Shown in pieces: positions 9,352 through 16,740 of a stretch of DNA of 57,025 nt. The stretch comes from Sphingobium sp. KCTC 72723 (GTDB lineage Bacteria > Pseudomonadota > Alphaproteobacteria > Sphingomonadales > Sphingomonadaceae): positions 1 through 57,025 of the forward strand of contig NZ_CP060389.1 in assembly GCF_014280435.1 (NCBI RefSeq). The letters run 5' to 3'. Position 1 is the first letter of the stretch; every line of letters begins with the position of its first letter. A program made the position numbers and the translations under genes. Under the pieces are notes generated by a model. It was not told the DNA's origin. It was given only the letters and a program-made list of their open reading frames with translations, and made no database searches.

Positions 9352-9699
9352 ATGTCCCTCACTGCTATGCTGTCGGCATTCCTGGTAATCTCGGCGATAA
9401 CGCCGCAGCAGGCAGATACGGTTTCCACCACTTCAAATTTTCATATGTTCGACCTGAAACATCTCGAAGGTTCGCAAACCGCCCTTTCAGCAGCGCAAAC
9501 CCCTGAGATCATAGTGGAGAGTCGGGCGTCTTATAAGCCTGTCCCCTTATTCACGAGGGACCATGAAACTCTGGCATATATTGCCCGAGGATCGACGTCA
9601 TCCTGCACCGTGCTCCTCAATATCGCATCCCGCTGCGTTCGCCCCACCAAGCTCGTCAGCATCACGTCAGGTGACGGAATTTCGTGGGACGTTCCGTGA
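9352..9699 (+). CDS. Small putative exported protein, unknown
   Basis: 115 residues beginning with a hydrophobic, signal-like N-terminus (MSLTAMLSAFLVISAITPQQ) and no recognised domain. GAAAGGG lies 9 bp before the ATG, which supports translation. It follows a strong stem-loop and ends inside the region before the thioesterase gene. Composition is ordinary for the window. It could be a genuine secreted protein or a chance frame; I recognise no family. Confidence 0.4.
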   Translation: MSLTAMLSAFLVISAITPQQADTVSTTSNFHMFDLKHLEGSQTALSAAQTPEIIVESRASYKPVPLFTRDHETLAYIARGSTSSCTVLLNIASRCVRPTKLVSITSGDGISWDVP

Positions 9700-9731
9700 G
9701 CAAGCCAATAGCAACCCGGCGGACCCTGTCC

Positions 9732-10172
9732 ATGTCAACGCGCAATGGTCGTGCGAACGAGGATGCTCCAAATCCGGTCTCGGTCAATCCGCCTCCGATG
9801 AAGGAACCGGCAATCCGCACCCGCGCGATGCCCAAAGATACCAACTCGGCGGGCGACATCTGGGGCGGATGGCTGCTGGCCCAGATGGACCTCGCGGGCG
9901 AGGCGGCTGCCAGAGAAAGGACTAGATGCCGCGTAGTCACCGTCGCCGTCGACGCGATGGAGTTTCTGCGTCCGGTCAAGGTCGGCGACGTAGTGAGCTT
10001 TTACGCCGATGTTGTCGAAGAGGGGCGCACCTCGCTGATCGTTGAAGTTCGCGCCATCGCAAACAGCGAGGACAGCGGGATCAAGCATCGGGTAACCGAG
10101 GGCCGCTTCACATTTGTGGCTATCGGGCCGGACGGAAGCCCTCAAAAAGTCGATCCGGACCAACGAAGATGA
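9732..10172 (+). CDS. YciA-like acyl-CoA thioesterase (hotdog fold)
   Basis: About 146 residues. The stretch RTRAMPKDTNSAGDIWGGW and the following LLAQMDLAGEAAA match the YciA/acyl-CoA hydrolase motif, in which the Asn-x-x-Gly-Asp loop and nearby Asp act in thioester hydrolysis. FLRPVKVGDVVSFYADV is the conserved beta-hairpin of the family. YciA enzymes hydrolyse acyl-CoAs to free acid and CoA in the cytoplasm. The start is uncertain: ATG 9732 is taken, GTG 9684 and ATG 9798 are alternatives, and none has a strong ribosome site. bioD follows 45 bp later. Confidence 0.8.
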   Translation: MSTRNGRANEDAPNPVSVNPPPMKEPAIRTRAMPKDTNSAGDIWGGWLLAQMDLAGEAAARERTRCRVVTVAVDAMEFLRPVKVGDVVSFYADVVEEGRTSLIVEVRAIANSEDSGIKHRVTEGRFTFVAIGPDGSPQKVDPDQRR

Positions 10173-10217
10173 TGGACGGAATCACACCGATATCCATCCA
10201 ATCCAGAAAGCAATATC

Positions 10218-10862
10218 ATGTCGTTCATCGTAACCGGGACCGACACCGACGTCGGCAAAACCGTGGTCGCCGCCGGTTTGGTAGCATCGCTCAGAATGCG
10301 ATACTGGAAACCTGTACAGTCCGGTCTCGATCCTGACGGCGATGCCGAACGGGTAATGGAACTGGCTGGAGTCGACCGATCAAGGATAGTCCCGGAAATC
10401 TATAAATTTCCAGTCCCGGCGTCACCACATCTCTCAGCCCGTCTTGCGGGCGAAGTGATCGATCCAAGCCGCCTTTGCCTCACCTCTGACAAAGCCCGCG
10501 GCGTCGTAATCGAAGGGGCTGGCGGGGTCATGGTGCCTCTAAATGAGCAGCTTCTATTTATCGACATATTCAAAGACTGGAACTTACCAACAATTCTCTG
10601 CGCCAGAAATGCTGTGGGCACGATCAATCATACATTGCTGACAATCGAAAAGTTGAAGCGATATAATATACCACTGATCGGTGTGATTTATTCAGGATCA
10701 CCAGAAAATACAGAAAATCAACGTATAATAGAGCATTTTTCTGGAACGAATTCTCTGGGAATTTTGCCGATAATAAATCCAATTAACGCTAGAACGCTTT
10801 TTAAAGCTATGCAAGATCATATTGATCTTGCGCTTATAAAGGAAAGATATTCTTGCATATGA
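10218..10862 (+). CDS. bioD: Dethiobiotin synthase BioD
   Basis: 214 residues. The Walker A GTDTDVGKT (residues 7-15), the WKPVQSG motif and EGAGGVMVPL are diagnostic of BioD, which carboxylates 7,8-diaminopelargonate to dethiobiotin using ATP and CO2. No other bio gene is in the window. Base composition changes sharply within the gene: the second half is far richer in A and T, with Lys, Ile and Asn codons, unlike its first half and its neighbours. This suggests a recombinant or imported 3' part. The frame is open and the family length (about 210-230) is normal. Confidence 0.88.
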   Translation: MSFIVTGTDTDVGKTVVAAGLVASLRMRYWKPVQSGLDPDGDAERVMELAGVDRSRIVPEIYKFPVPASPHLSARLAGEVIDPSRLCLTSDKARGVVIEGAGGVMVPLNEQLLFIDIFKDWNLPTILCARNAVGTINHTLLTIEKLKRYNIPLIGVIYSGSPENTENQRIIEHFSGTNSLGILPIINPINARTLFKAMQDHIDLALIKERYSCI

Positions 10863-11095
10863 ACTATATTGTTACAGAATATTGGAATTCCATCCAATAT
10901 AAAAAACAAAATGGTTTTAGAAATAAAAATCAAGTGCAAATCAGCCGACTTTCTACAAAATATGTCGAGGAAAAATTTTCTATGAAAATATCGGAGTTAA
11001 AGAGACGCATAGAACGCTTTACTGATATTAAATTATTAATTTTGATTATTTTCTTTGGGATACCATTACTATGGTATTGTATCGCTGAATCGTAG
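10859..11095 (+). CDS. AT-rich small membrane protein, unknown
   Basis: 78 residues from ATG 10859, overlapping the last codons of bioD. The N-terminal half is polar and Lys/Asn-rich. One hydrophobic segment near the C-terminus (LLILIIFFGIPLLWY) could span the membrane. Composition is strongly AT-rich like the 3' half of bioD, so both may come from the same foreign piece of DNA. No family recognised; it could be a chance frame in AT-rich sequence. The following 11096-11258 shows no gene. Confidence 0.35.
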   Translation: MNYIVTEYWNSIQYKKQNGFRNKNQVQISRLSTKYVEEKFSMKISELKRRIERFTDIKLLILIIFFGIPLLWYCIAES

Positions 11096-11258
11096 CAAGA
11101 AGCTTACCGACTGAAAATCTCATTGACGCAAAACACATGGATCGCACCGCCGATCGTCCCGCCCGATCACGACCTTGCGCTCCCGATTTGGCTGCACGAA
11201 AAAACCTGTCGGAATGGTGAGCTACACGACAACCGGCCTAGTGGGGTTTTCCGCCACC

Positions 11259-11519
11259 CTAAATTAACACCCGCTCCACCTCGTCCAGCGTCACATCAAC
11301 GGGCCGCCGATCCTAGAGCTGGGTGGTGCGGGTCGAACTGTGGTTCGCCATCGTCGCGGCCGTTTCCAGCGTGCCGCCATTTTTCAGATAGGTGGTGATC
11401 CCGGTCGCGCGGAAACTGTGGTTGCCGATCGGCGTCCCGATCTCGGCAGCCGCCGCGCGCCGGCGCACCATCGCGAAGGCATTGGCCTGAGGCAGGGGGG
11501 GCCGCGTCTTGCTCGTCAT
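11259..11519 (-). pseudogene. Tyrosine recombinase C-terminal remnant, nucleophile Tyr codon now TAG
   Basis: The frame encodes the C-terminal catalytic part of a phage-type integrase: GNHSFRATGITTYLKNGG holds the H-x-x-R box and MANHSSTRTTQL the second His region. The next codon, where the nucleophile Tyr of TTQLYDRR would stand, is TAG (11313-11315). Reading through it gives DRRPVDVTLDEVERVLI and a second TAG at 11259-11261, a typical integrase end. The N-terminal two-thirds are missing. The start MTSKTR with a GGTGGAG site looks borrowed from another gene. Clearly a decayed gene; it may mark an old insertion junction. Confidence 0.85.
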
Positions 11520-11593
11520 AGCTCCACCTTCTCAGGAGTTGGAGCCTCAGACAAATCCGGCGCGGTTCAGGTGGGACACGATCGCGAGCTCAG

Positions 11594-12289
11594 TTAAAAC
11601 CTAACGAATACGTTGGTTGCTAGAATGTGATTCACCCGGTCCGGGCCAATCCGAAACACCGTCTGGTTGAGGTAGCCTGGTTCGATCGTGATTCCCTCCG
11701 CCACTGGCAAGCTCGCACCTATAAAGGTTCGGACCTGATCGATGCCCTTGTGCCGGTCCCATTGGGTTGTGTTCAAACCGACGAACGTTTCGTTCCACAC
11801 GACTACACGTAAGGCCCTCCCCGGTAACGGCACCTGCGCCCGAAGCTGTTGACGAAGGCGCCAACCAACTCCCTCCGAATCCGACCGAAAACGCTGTTCG
11901 ATCCGCGTGCGGCCGCTGATCGACAACCCAGTCGCCCTGTCTTGCTTGAAGATGTAGGCGACCTGCTCCCATACCCGATGCTCCTCATTGGCGACGGTGC
12001 GAGCGAACCGGGTGTGGACGTAAACATAGCCCGCCGTCGCGGACCACCCGCGCGGCAGCCTTAAGGTCAGGCTCGGTCGGATCAGTACCTGGCCTAGCCT
12101 AGATACTTCGTCCGTATAGCGACCGTGGAGTTCGAGCGTTGCATCCACGTTGTCGAACAGGGTGGTCGTTCCGGTCATCGAAGTCCAGATTTGCTCGTCA
12201 TGTTCGGATGCGTGGGCAGGAACCGTGCCCACGACAATGGCGAGCGGTACGGCGATGTATCGGAAAAGGGGCATGGGGTGCGTGCTCAT
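11594..12289 (-). CDS. DUF2490 family protein
   Basis: 231 residues with a signal peptide (cleavage near AHASEHDEQ). DUF2490 features are seen: an early QIWTS segment, alternating beta-strand pattern, TRIEQRF, GWRLRQQLRAQ and a terminal EPGYLNQ. The family is exported and predicted to form an outer-membrane or periplasmic beta structure; its function is unknown. It starts inside the stop of the carbonic anhydrase gene (ATGA overlap), so the two are co-translated. A second DUF2490 gene lies at 23.2 kb next to chrA, also on the minus strand. Confidence 0.85.
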   Translation of the reverse strand: MSTHPMPLFRYIAVPLAIVVGTVPAHASEHDEQIWTSMTGTTTLFDNVDATLELHGRYTDEVSRLGQVLIRPSLTLRLPRGWSATAGYVYVHTRFARTVANEEHRVWEQVAYIFKQDRATGLSISGRTRIEQRFRSDSEGVGWRLRQQLRAQVPLPGRALRVVVWNETFVGLNTTQWDRHKGIDQVRTFIGASLPVAEGITIEPGYLNQTVFRIGPDRVNHILATNVFVRF

Positions 12290-13032
12290 GAGCGATCGAA
12301 GAAATCAACGCGGCCAGTGCCGAGCTCGTAGTAAGCCCCGACAATCATGAGCTTGCCCTCTGCAAGTGGCTTCATTAATAGTGGATCGCTATCTTCGCGC
12401 AGGTTACGCACCGTGCGTCGGACGTTCTGGCGTATCGCCGCCTCGGTGGCGTCGCCAGTAATGCCCCGCGCTTCAAGCACGGCGGGGATTATCGGCTCGA
12501 CCATGGTGCCGATCGCACCAGGGAAACGCGCGTTCTTACTGACGACGTCCATCGCAGCCTTGACCGCACCACACGCTTCGTGCCCCATGACCACGATCAA
12601 GGGCACACCTAGAACTGCTACCGCGAACTCAATCGAACCCTTGGCGACTGTGTCGACGGTATTGCCAGCGTTGCGGACGATGAACAGTTCGCCCAAGCCG
12701 CGTCCAAACAACAACTCCGGCGGCACCCGGCTGTCCGAGCAGGAAACATAGGCAACGAACGGCGCCTGATAACGAGCGAGTTCCAGGCGGCGCTGCGGCG
12801 AGATGTCGGGATTGAGGATTTCACTGCGCAGAAACGCGGCGTTGCCGTCCTCGAGGAGCCGCAGCGCCCGATCAGGGTCGAGTGTTGTCTTGCCGTCCTT
12901 GGTCGGTGCGGGTGGGACAACGCGCGACTGGTGTCTCGATGCGACTTGCGCGCTCGCAGGTGCGACGGCGATCGTCGCTGTGGTCATCGCGCCGGTCACA
13001 AGAGTGCGGCGCGACAAATTATTGTCGAACAT
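12286..13032 (-). CDS. Beta-carbonic anhydrase with Tat signal peptide
   Basis: 248 residues. The N-terminus has a twin-arginine motif (SRRTLVTG) and a hydrophobic stretch ending ASAQV, so export in folded form to the periplasm is likely. The active-site residues of the beta class are present: Cys98, Asp100 and Arg102 in CSDSR, and His151 and Cys154 in GHEACG. It interconverts CO2 and bicarbonate. The downstream DUF2490 gene overlaps its stop. The presence of dabAB in the same window suggests a shared role in inorganic-carbon supply, though the two loci are 8 kb apart with other genes between. Confidence 0.92.
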   Translation of the reverse strand: MFDNNLSRRTLVTGAMTTATIAVAPASAQVASRHQSRVVPPAPTKDGKTTLDPDRALRLLEDGNAAFLRSEILNPDISPQRRLELARYQAPFVAYVSCSDSRVPPELLFGRGLGELFIVRNAGNTVDTVAKGSIEFAVAVLGVPLIVVMGHEACGAVKAAMDVVSKNARFPGAIGTMVEPIIPAVLEARGITGDATEAAIRQNVRRTVRNLREDSDPLLMKPLAEGKLMIVGAYYELGTGRVDFFDRS

Positions 13033-13516
13033 GGGTATCCTCTCCTTCTATTTAAAAGATTGCAGGTGAAATGGGATTTTTAACCATTCAACAGAAGACC
13101 AAGACACCCGCAATATCAAGTTATATCCTCTTCTTTAAGCCACAGCCGGGCGCGGTCGTCGGAAGCGGCGGCCAAATCGGCGGCAGCCAGTGCTGCGCAC
13201 GCTTGAGCGTCCAGCAACCGCACGCGGGCGTCGGTCGCCGCTTCTTCATCTGAAGAACTGGGTAACAAGACGCAACGTCAGATGTATACTGCCTATATTG
13301 CCGGCTTGATTGGCTCTAGCGATCACAAGAGCATTTAACGCATGGCGGCCCGCGCAGACGCGCTTAGAGGCTGCGTCAGAACGCTGGCGTAACGGTGCAC
13401 GATCGAAGTCCGATATGATCCCGAGGGGTTGCGAGACCAACCTTGGAAGCCATCATGTGGAACCCGACCGCCCGCGCGCATCATATACGATCCGACAACG
13501 TCCTGGGTGGGGAAGC
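13033..13516. other. Gene-poor stretch upstream of carbonic anhydrase
   Basis: No convincing gene. The first 40 bp hold the carbonic anhydrase ribosome site and probably its promoter. On the minus strand, roughly 13133-13260 encodes an Ala-rich piece (LLPSSSDEEAATDARVRL) ending in a proper stop, which may be the C-terminal scrap of a lost gene. The sequence then merges into mobile-element debris. Confidence 0.4.
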
Positions 13517-13579
13517 AATGGCGAGATATTCTACAGCCTGACCGAGGCGAAAGTGTTGATCGAAGCGTGGCGGCGACAT
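13517..13579 (+). pseudogene. IS transposase fragment (IS3/IS481-like C-terminal scrap)
   Basis: The frame NGEIFYSLTEAKVLIEAW followed by RRHQ matches the motif E-I-F-Y-S-L-x-E-A-x-x-L-I-E-x-W-R-R-H found before the usual N-x-x-R-P-H-S end of DDE insertion-sequence transposases. It stops being homologous exactly where a Tn3 transposase fragment starts in another frame. Confidence 0.6.
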
Positions 13580-13781
13580 CAACGCCCGCTACGGCGTTGA
13601 CCATGGATTCAGATTCTACACCCATAATTCCGATCAGCGCGCACCCTATCATGTCAATGTGATCTCGGCCGCGACACACGAGGCACCTTATATGCTCGAT
13701 GGCCTGACCAGACATGGCACCGATCTCGTGATCTCCGAGCATTATACCGACACCGGCGGAACGACCGATCATGTCTTCGCT
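13575..13781 (+). pseudogene. Tn3-family transposase internal fragment
   Basis: About 69 codons match the catalytic DDE region of Tn3-type TnpA: DINARYGVDHGFRFYTHNSD, then LDGLTRHGTDLVISEHYTD and TGGTTDHVFA. In complete transposases the frame continues with a leucine-rich LLGFRFAPR-like segment; here it switches to unrelated sequence after HVFA. Both ends are truncated, so it is inactive. It is fused at its 5' side to an insertion-sequence scrap. Confidence 0.85.
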
Positions 13782-13901
13782 AAACGAGTTTGCTTCAGAT
13801 GGCCGAAAATCAGGTGTTGCCGTCAGGCTGTGCCGAAAGCGTAGGATTTGGCCTCGCCGGCAAGCGACGCCCTTCTAGCCCGGATAGTTGCATCGCGTAA
13901 C

Positions 13902-13913
13902 GTATCGCGATAC
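13902..13913. promoter_or_regulatory. Palindrome GTATCGCGATAC upstream of higB
   Basis: A perfect 12-bp palindrome 9 bp before the higB ATG. HigA-type antitoxins commonly bind such palindromes overlapping their own promoter, so this is the likely autoregulatory operator. Confidence 0.55.
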
Positions 13914-13922
13914 AACTGCTCG

Positions 13923-14201
13923 ATGATAATTGGATTGCGCTACAAGGGGCTTGAAGCCTTTTATCGCACCGGCACGACGCGGGGTGATCAGGCTCCCCAT
14001 GTGAAGAAGCTGCGCAACATCCTTGCGCAGCTCGAAGTCGCTACAGGACCGGACGATATGAATTTACCGTCCTTCAAGCTGCACCCGTTGGAAGGCGATC
14101 TGAAAGGCCATTGGTCCGTTTGGGTCAACGGAAACTGGCGTGTCACATTCCGGTTTGTCGGCAACGACGCGGAACTTGTCGATTATCAGGATTACCATTG
14201 A
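13923..14201 (+). CDS. higB: HigB/RelE-family toxin
   Basis: 92 residues (start at the ATG beginning MIIGLRYKGLEAFYRTG). The pattern with PSFKLHPLEGDLKGHWSVWV and NGNWRVTFRF is that of HigB host-inhibition killer proteins, ribosome-dependent mRNA interferases. The basic and aromatic residues near NWRVTFRF form the usual active region. The reversed toxin-first order with higA four bases downstream is typical of higBA. An upstream in-frame ATG at 13848 is less likely because the palindromic operator would then lie inside the gene. Confidence 0.9.
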   Translation: MIIGLRYKGLEAFYRTGTTRGDQAPHVKKLRNILAQLEVATGPDDMNLPSFKLHPLEGDLKGHWSVWVNGNWRVTFRFVGNDAELVDYQDYH

Positions 14202-14205
14202 GGCT

Positions 14206-14496
14206 ATGATGATGATGCACAATCCCCCCCACCCTGGCGAACTGTTGCGCGATGAAGTCATTTTGGCGTTGGGCCTATCCGTTACTGAGGCGGCCAATCG
14301 CCTTGCCATGTCGCGTGTTGCGCTGTCGCGCGTGCTGAATAGCAAGGCCGCGATCAGCCCCGACCTCGCGGTTCGGCTCGAACAGGCTGGTGCCAGCACA
14401 GCGCGGGCCTGGCTCTCGATGCAGGCGAACTACGACCTATGGTGCGCTATGCAACATGAGCAGCCACCCGTTCGGCGTTTACAGGACGCACGGTGA
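14206..14496 (+). CDS. higA: HigA-family antitoxin (XRE HTH)
   Basis: About 96 residues. NPPHPGELLRDEVILALGLS starts the HigA helix-turn-helix and LAMSRVALSRVLNSKAAIS is the recognition part. It neutralises HigB and represses the operon. Four consecutive ATG codons (14206-14217) make the exact start uncertain; GAGG at 14200-14203 fits the second or third best. It follows higB directly and ends before a 190-bp intergenic region with two inverted repeats. Confidence 0.9.
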   Translation: MMMMHNPPHPGELLRDEVILALGLSVTEAANRLAMSRVALSRVLNSKAAISPDLAVRLEQAGASTARAWLSMQANYDLWCAMQHEQPPVRRLQDAR

Positions 14497-14592
14497 GGAA
14501 TGACTGACAACAAAACGGTGGTTTAGTTGACTGACAACCACATCGCCGGAAGCCCGCAGAAATGCGTTGCCAAAATCGGCCGATTTCTGGTC

Positions 14593-14630
14593 TGTCAACT
14601 TAATGAAAAAAATTCCGTATTAAGTTGACA
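14593..14630. repeat. 12-bp perfect inverted repeat TGTCAACTTAAT / ATTAAGTTGACA
   Basis: Arms at 14593-14604 and 14619-14630 with a 14-bp AT-rich spacer. It lies between higA and the fitAB promoter. Related GACTGACAAC words occur just upstream (about 14501-14540). It could be a terminator-like or regulator site or the scar of a mobile element; there is no gene in it. Confidence 0.5.
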
Positions 14631-14643
14631 TCCTCGCCCTGAA

Positions 14644-14670
14644 TGATAGCATTTCTTGATTATGCTATCA
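14644..14670. promoter_or_regulatory. VapB/FitA-type operator TGATAGCA-N11-TGCTATCA
   Basis: Perfect 8-bp arms with an 11-bp spacer, ending 14 bp before the antitoxin ATG and just upstream of its GGAGG. Ribbon-helix-helix antitoxins of the VapB/FitA group bind inverted repeats of this kind to repress their own operon. Confidence 0.6.
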
Positions 14671-14684
14671 CGGAGGCGAGCGAC

Positions 14685-14942
14685 ATGCCAGCTTTAACGA
14701 TCCGCAATATTCCGGACGACATTCACAGAGGGTTGAAAGCCCTGGCGGCGAAGCATGGCCGGAGTGCGGAGGCCGAGGTGCGAGAGCTGATCGCTTCCGC
14801 CGTCTTTCCTTCCCAGCGCCAGCGTCTCGGGACAGCGATGACCGACGTTTGGGGTTGTGTCAGGCTTACCGAGGATGAGGCTCAAATCATTGATGGCGCG
14901 CGCGATCGCGCGCCGGCCAAGCCGATAGGCTTTGAAGAATGA
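14685..14942 (+). CDS. FitA/VapB-type ribbon-helix-helix antitoxin
   Basis: 85 residues. The N-terminal LTIRNIPDDIHRGLKALAAK is the Arc/FitA ribbon-helix-helix, and GRSAEAEVRELI completes it. The C-terminal part (LTEDEAQIIDGARDR onward) would wrap the toxin. GGAGG sits 8 bp before the chosen ATG. It overlaps the PIN toxin gene by 4 bp (ATGA). A perfect inverted repeat upstream is its likely operator. Confidence 0.9.
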   Translation: MPALTIRNIPDDIHRGLKALAAKHGRSAEAEVRELIASAVFPSQRQRLGTAMTDVWGCVRLTEDEAQIIDGARDRAPAKPIGFEE

Positions 14943-15364
14943 TTGTGCTGGATACCAACGTCATATCGGAAATGACGAAGCAATCGCCTTCGCCTGCTGT
15001 CGTTGCGTGGTTGGACGCGCAGCGCGCAGAGACACTTTATCTTTCGGCCATCACAATCGCAGAAATCAGATTCGGGATTGCCTGTTTGCCGGAAGGCAAA
15101 AGGCGGGACGCTCTTTTGCGGGCCTTTGCTTGCATAGAGGATCTATTCGCAGGCCGCATCCTGGCATTTGATAGCGAAGCCGCGCGACATTACGCCGAGC
15201 TGGCCGCTTCCGCGCGCCGCATGGGGAACGGCTTCCCGACACCGGACGGCTATATCGCGGCCATCGCGGCAGCGCACGACTATGCCGTGGCGACACGCGA
15301 CGTTGCGCCGTTTGAGGCGGGCGGCGTGCCGGTCATCAATCCATGGGAGAATGATAATGGCTAA
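14939..15364 (+). CDS. FitB/VapC-type PIN-domain toxin
   Basis: 141 residues. MIVLDTNVISEM carries the first acidic active-site residue (Asp5), TIAEIRFGI the conserved Glu, and the TPDGYIAAIAA segment the third acidic position. PIN toxins are Mg-dependent ribonucleases. Overlapping stops and starts link it to the antitoxin before it and the unknown gene after it, so translation is probably coupled. Confidence 0.92.
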   Translation: MIVLDTNVISEMTKQSPSPAVVAWLDAQRAETLYLSAITIAEIRFGIACLPEGKRRDALLRAFACIEDLFAGRILAFDSEAARHYAELAASARRMGNGFPTPDGYIAAIAAAHDYAVATRDVAPFEAGGVPVINPWENDNG

Positions 15365-15719
15365 TACCGATAATGGTGGTGGTCCTGAATGGGACGACAT
15401 GATTGAAGCCGTCATGGACTCGATGCCTCAGAGGCTATCGAATAGAGAATGGCGCTCCGTAAACGAGAGCGTGCATACTATCATTAAGGCTTATGTTGGC
15501 GATATATTTGAGCGGTCATCAATCGGTTTTCTTAAGTCGCGCGAGGGAAAATCGGAAGTTCGTCTATGGATGAGCATCGGGCAGGATTGTGTCGATTTTC
15601 AGAAGGGCTTTGATACCGAGAAAGCAATTGCCAAATCCTATTCGCTTGAAGGGCTGAAACTGGCCCGCGATGTTCTCAACGCCCGCATTGAGGAAATGGA
15701 GCGGGAGGGATGCCCATGA
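15357..15719 (+). CDS. Unknown 120-residue protein in toxin-recombinase operon
   Basis: Starts inside the end of the PIN toxin gene (ATG 15357; ATG 15351 also possible) and overlaps the next gene by 4 bp. Mostly alpha-helical and charged, with an acidic N-terminus (EWDDMIEAVMDSMPQRL) and a C-terminal helix rich in Glu and Arg. No signal peptide or membrane segment. I do not recognise a family. Its coupling to fitAB and to the serine recombinase suggests a role in stability of the element, but nothing in the sequence proves this. Confidence 0.7.
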   Translation: MANTDNGGGPEWDDMIEAVMDSMPQRLSNREWRSVNESVHTIIKAYVGDIFERSSIGFLKSREGKSEVRLWMSIGQDCVDFQKGFDTEKAIAKSYSLEGLKLARDVLNARIEEMEREGCP

Positions 15720-16027
15720 AACTGGCCAATTTCATGCAAAAACTTCATGCAGCGGGGTTTGAAATCACTGTGATTGATAGCGAAATCCCTCTTTGGATGG
15801 TGGCATTAACGACACCGGAGGAAGTGGAGCGCGATGAAGGCGGTACGTGCTTCAATGGGATTCCCATTTGGACGGGTGATCGTTGGAATATTTGCATCCA
15901 GACTACCACGCCTGCTGTCCACTCCTCTGAATGGTATCGGCATTTCCATGCCGAATTAGCGCAAGCTGTATGTGATGAGGATGCTGATGGCCGAAAGGTG
16001 ACGCCCAAAAATCTGGGAGACGATTAA
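15716..16027 (+). CDS. Unknown 103-residue protein before the serine recombinase
   Basis: ATG 15716 forms an ATGA overlap with the previous stop and has GGGAGGG a few bases upstream. Its stop overlaps the recombinase ATG (TAATG). Compact and soluble, with several Trp residues (IPLWMV, GDRWNICIQ, SSEWYRHF), an EEVERDEGGTCFNG segment and no recognisable catalytic motif. Part of the five-gene coupled operon that begins with the antitoxin at 14685. Unknown function. Confidence 0.7.
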   Translation: MKLANFMQKLHAAGFEITVIDSEIPLWMVALTTPEEVERDEGGTCFNGIPIWTGDRWNICIQTTTPAVHSSEWYRHFHAELAQAVCDEDADGRKVTPKNLGDD

Positions 16028-16608
16028 TGAAGATCGGGTATGCCCGCGTCAGCACTGGCGAGCAGAACCTAGCGTTGCAGATCGACGCCCTGCGCGCCGC
16101 TGGTGCCGAACGGATCTTTGAGGACAAGGGCGTAAGCGGCTCCACCGTGTTCAAGCCAGCCTACGGCGATATGTTGCGCCACGCGCGAGCTGGTGACGAA
16201 ATCATGGTTTGGCGGCTCGACCGTCTAGGCCGCTCTCTCCCTGGCCTGATTATCGAACTAGAAATGCTGGGAAGCCTTGGCGTCGGGTTCCGATCACTCA
16301 CGGAGCAGATCGAAACGGTGACACCGGCAGGCCGGTTGTTTTTCCATATGGTTGGGGCATTTGCCCAATTTGAGCGTGATGTAATCCGCGAGCGCACCAA
16401 CGCGGGGATTCAAGCAGCGCGCCGCGCTGGTAAGAAGCTGGGGCGGCCTGTGTCGATCAATGAGGATCAATGGAAACAGGCCAAGACGCTGCTGGCTGAA
16501 CCTCACAAAATGAGCGTGGTGGCAGTCGCGGGTCTGTTGAATGTCACCCGCCAGGCCATCTATAAACGGCTCAGCGCTGAGAAACTGGCCGAACCAGTCG
16601 AGGCTTGA
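16027..16608 (+). CDS. Serine recombinase, resolvase/invertase family
   Basis: 193 residues. The catalytic Ser9 lies in IGYARVSTGEQ. WRLDRLGRSL and QFERDVIRERT carry the conserved active-site Arg residues, and a C-terminal Hin-type helix-turn-helix ends the protein (VAGLLNVTRQAIYKRL). It cuts and rejoins DNA at paired sites through a Ser-DNA link. It could resolve multimers of the element or act on the two 26-bp res-like sites at 23.1 and 29.1 kb. Last gene of a coupled operon with the PIN toxin module. Full length for small serine recombinases. Confidence 0.93.
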   Translation: MKIGYARVSTGEQNLALQIDALRAAGAERIFEDKGVSGSTVFKPAYGDMLRHARAGDEIMVWRLDRLGRSLPGLIIELEMLGSLGVGFRSLTEQIETVTPAGRLFFHMVGAFAQFERDVIRERTNAGIQAARRAGKKLGRPVSINEDQWKQAKTLLAEPHKMSVVAVAGLLNVTRQAIYKRLSAEKLAEPVEA

Positions 16609-16740
16609 TCCATGGAATACCCCCCTGCCCTTCCCTTCGATTAGCGCACTCCCCTTAAGCGTCGCCTTTCCTTGGGCAGCTACCTAGGCCGGTGATGAAT
16701 GTGCGAGCGAGCATATCCCCTCGTGCTCGTCACTGCTGAT

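Noticed and set aside
12125..12350. Two overlapping plus-strand small frames
   Set aside because: Both are antisense to the DUF2490/carbonic anhydrase junction and carry no features.
13071..13253. Short plus-strand frame after the carbonic anhydrase start
   Set aside because: No ribosome site, no domain, lies in decayed sequence.
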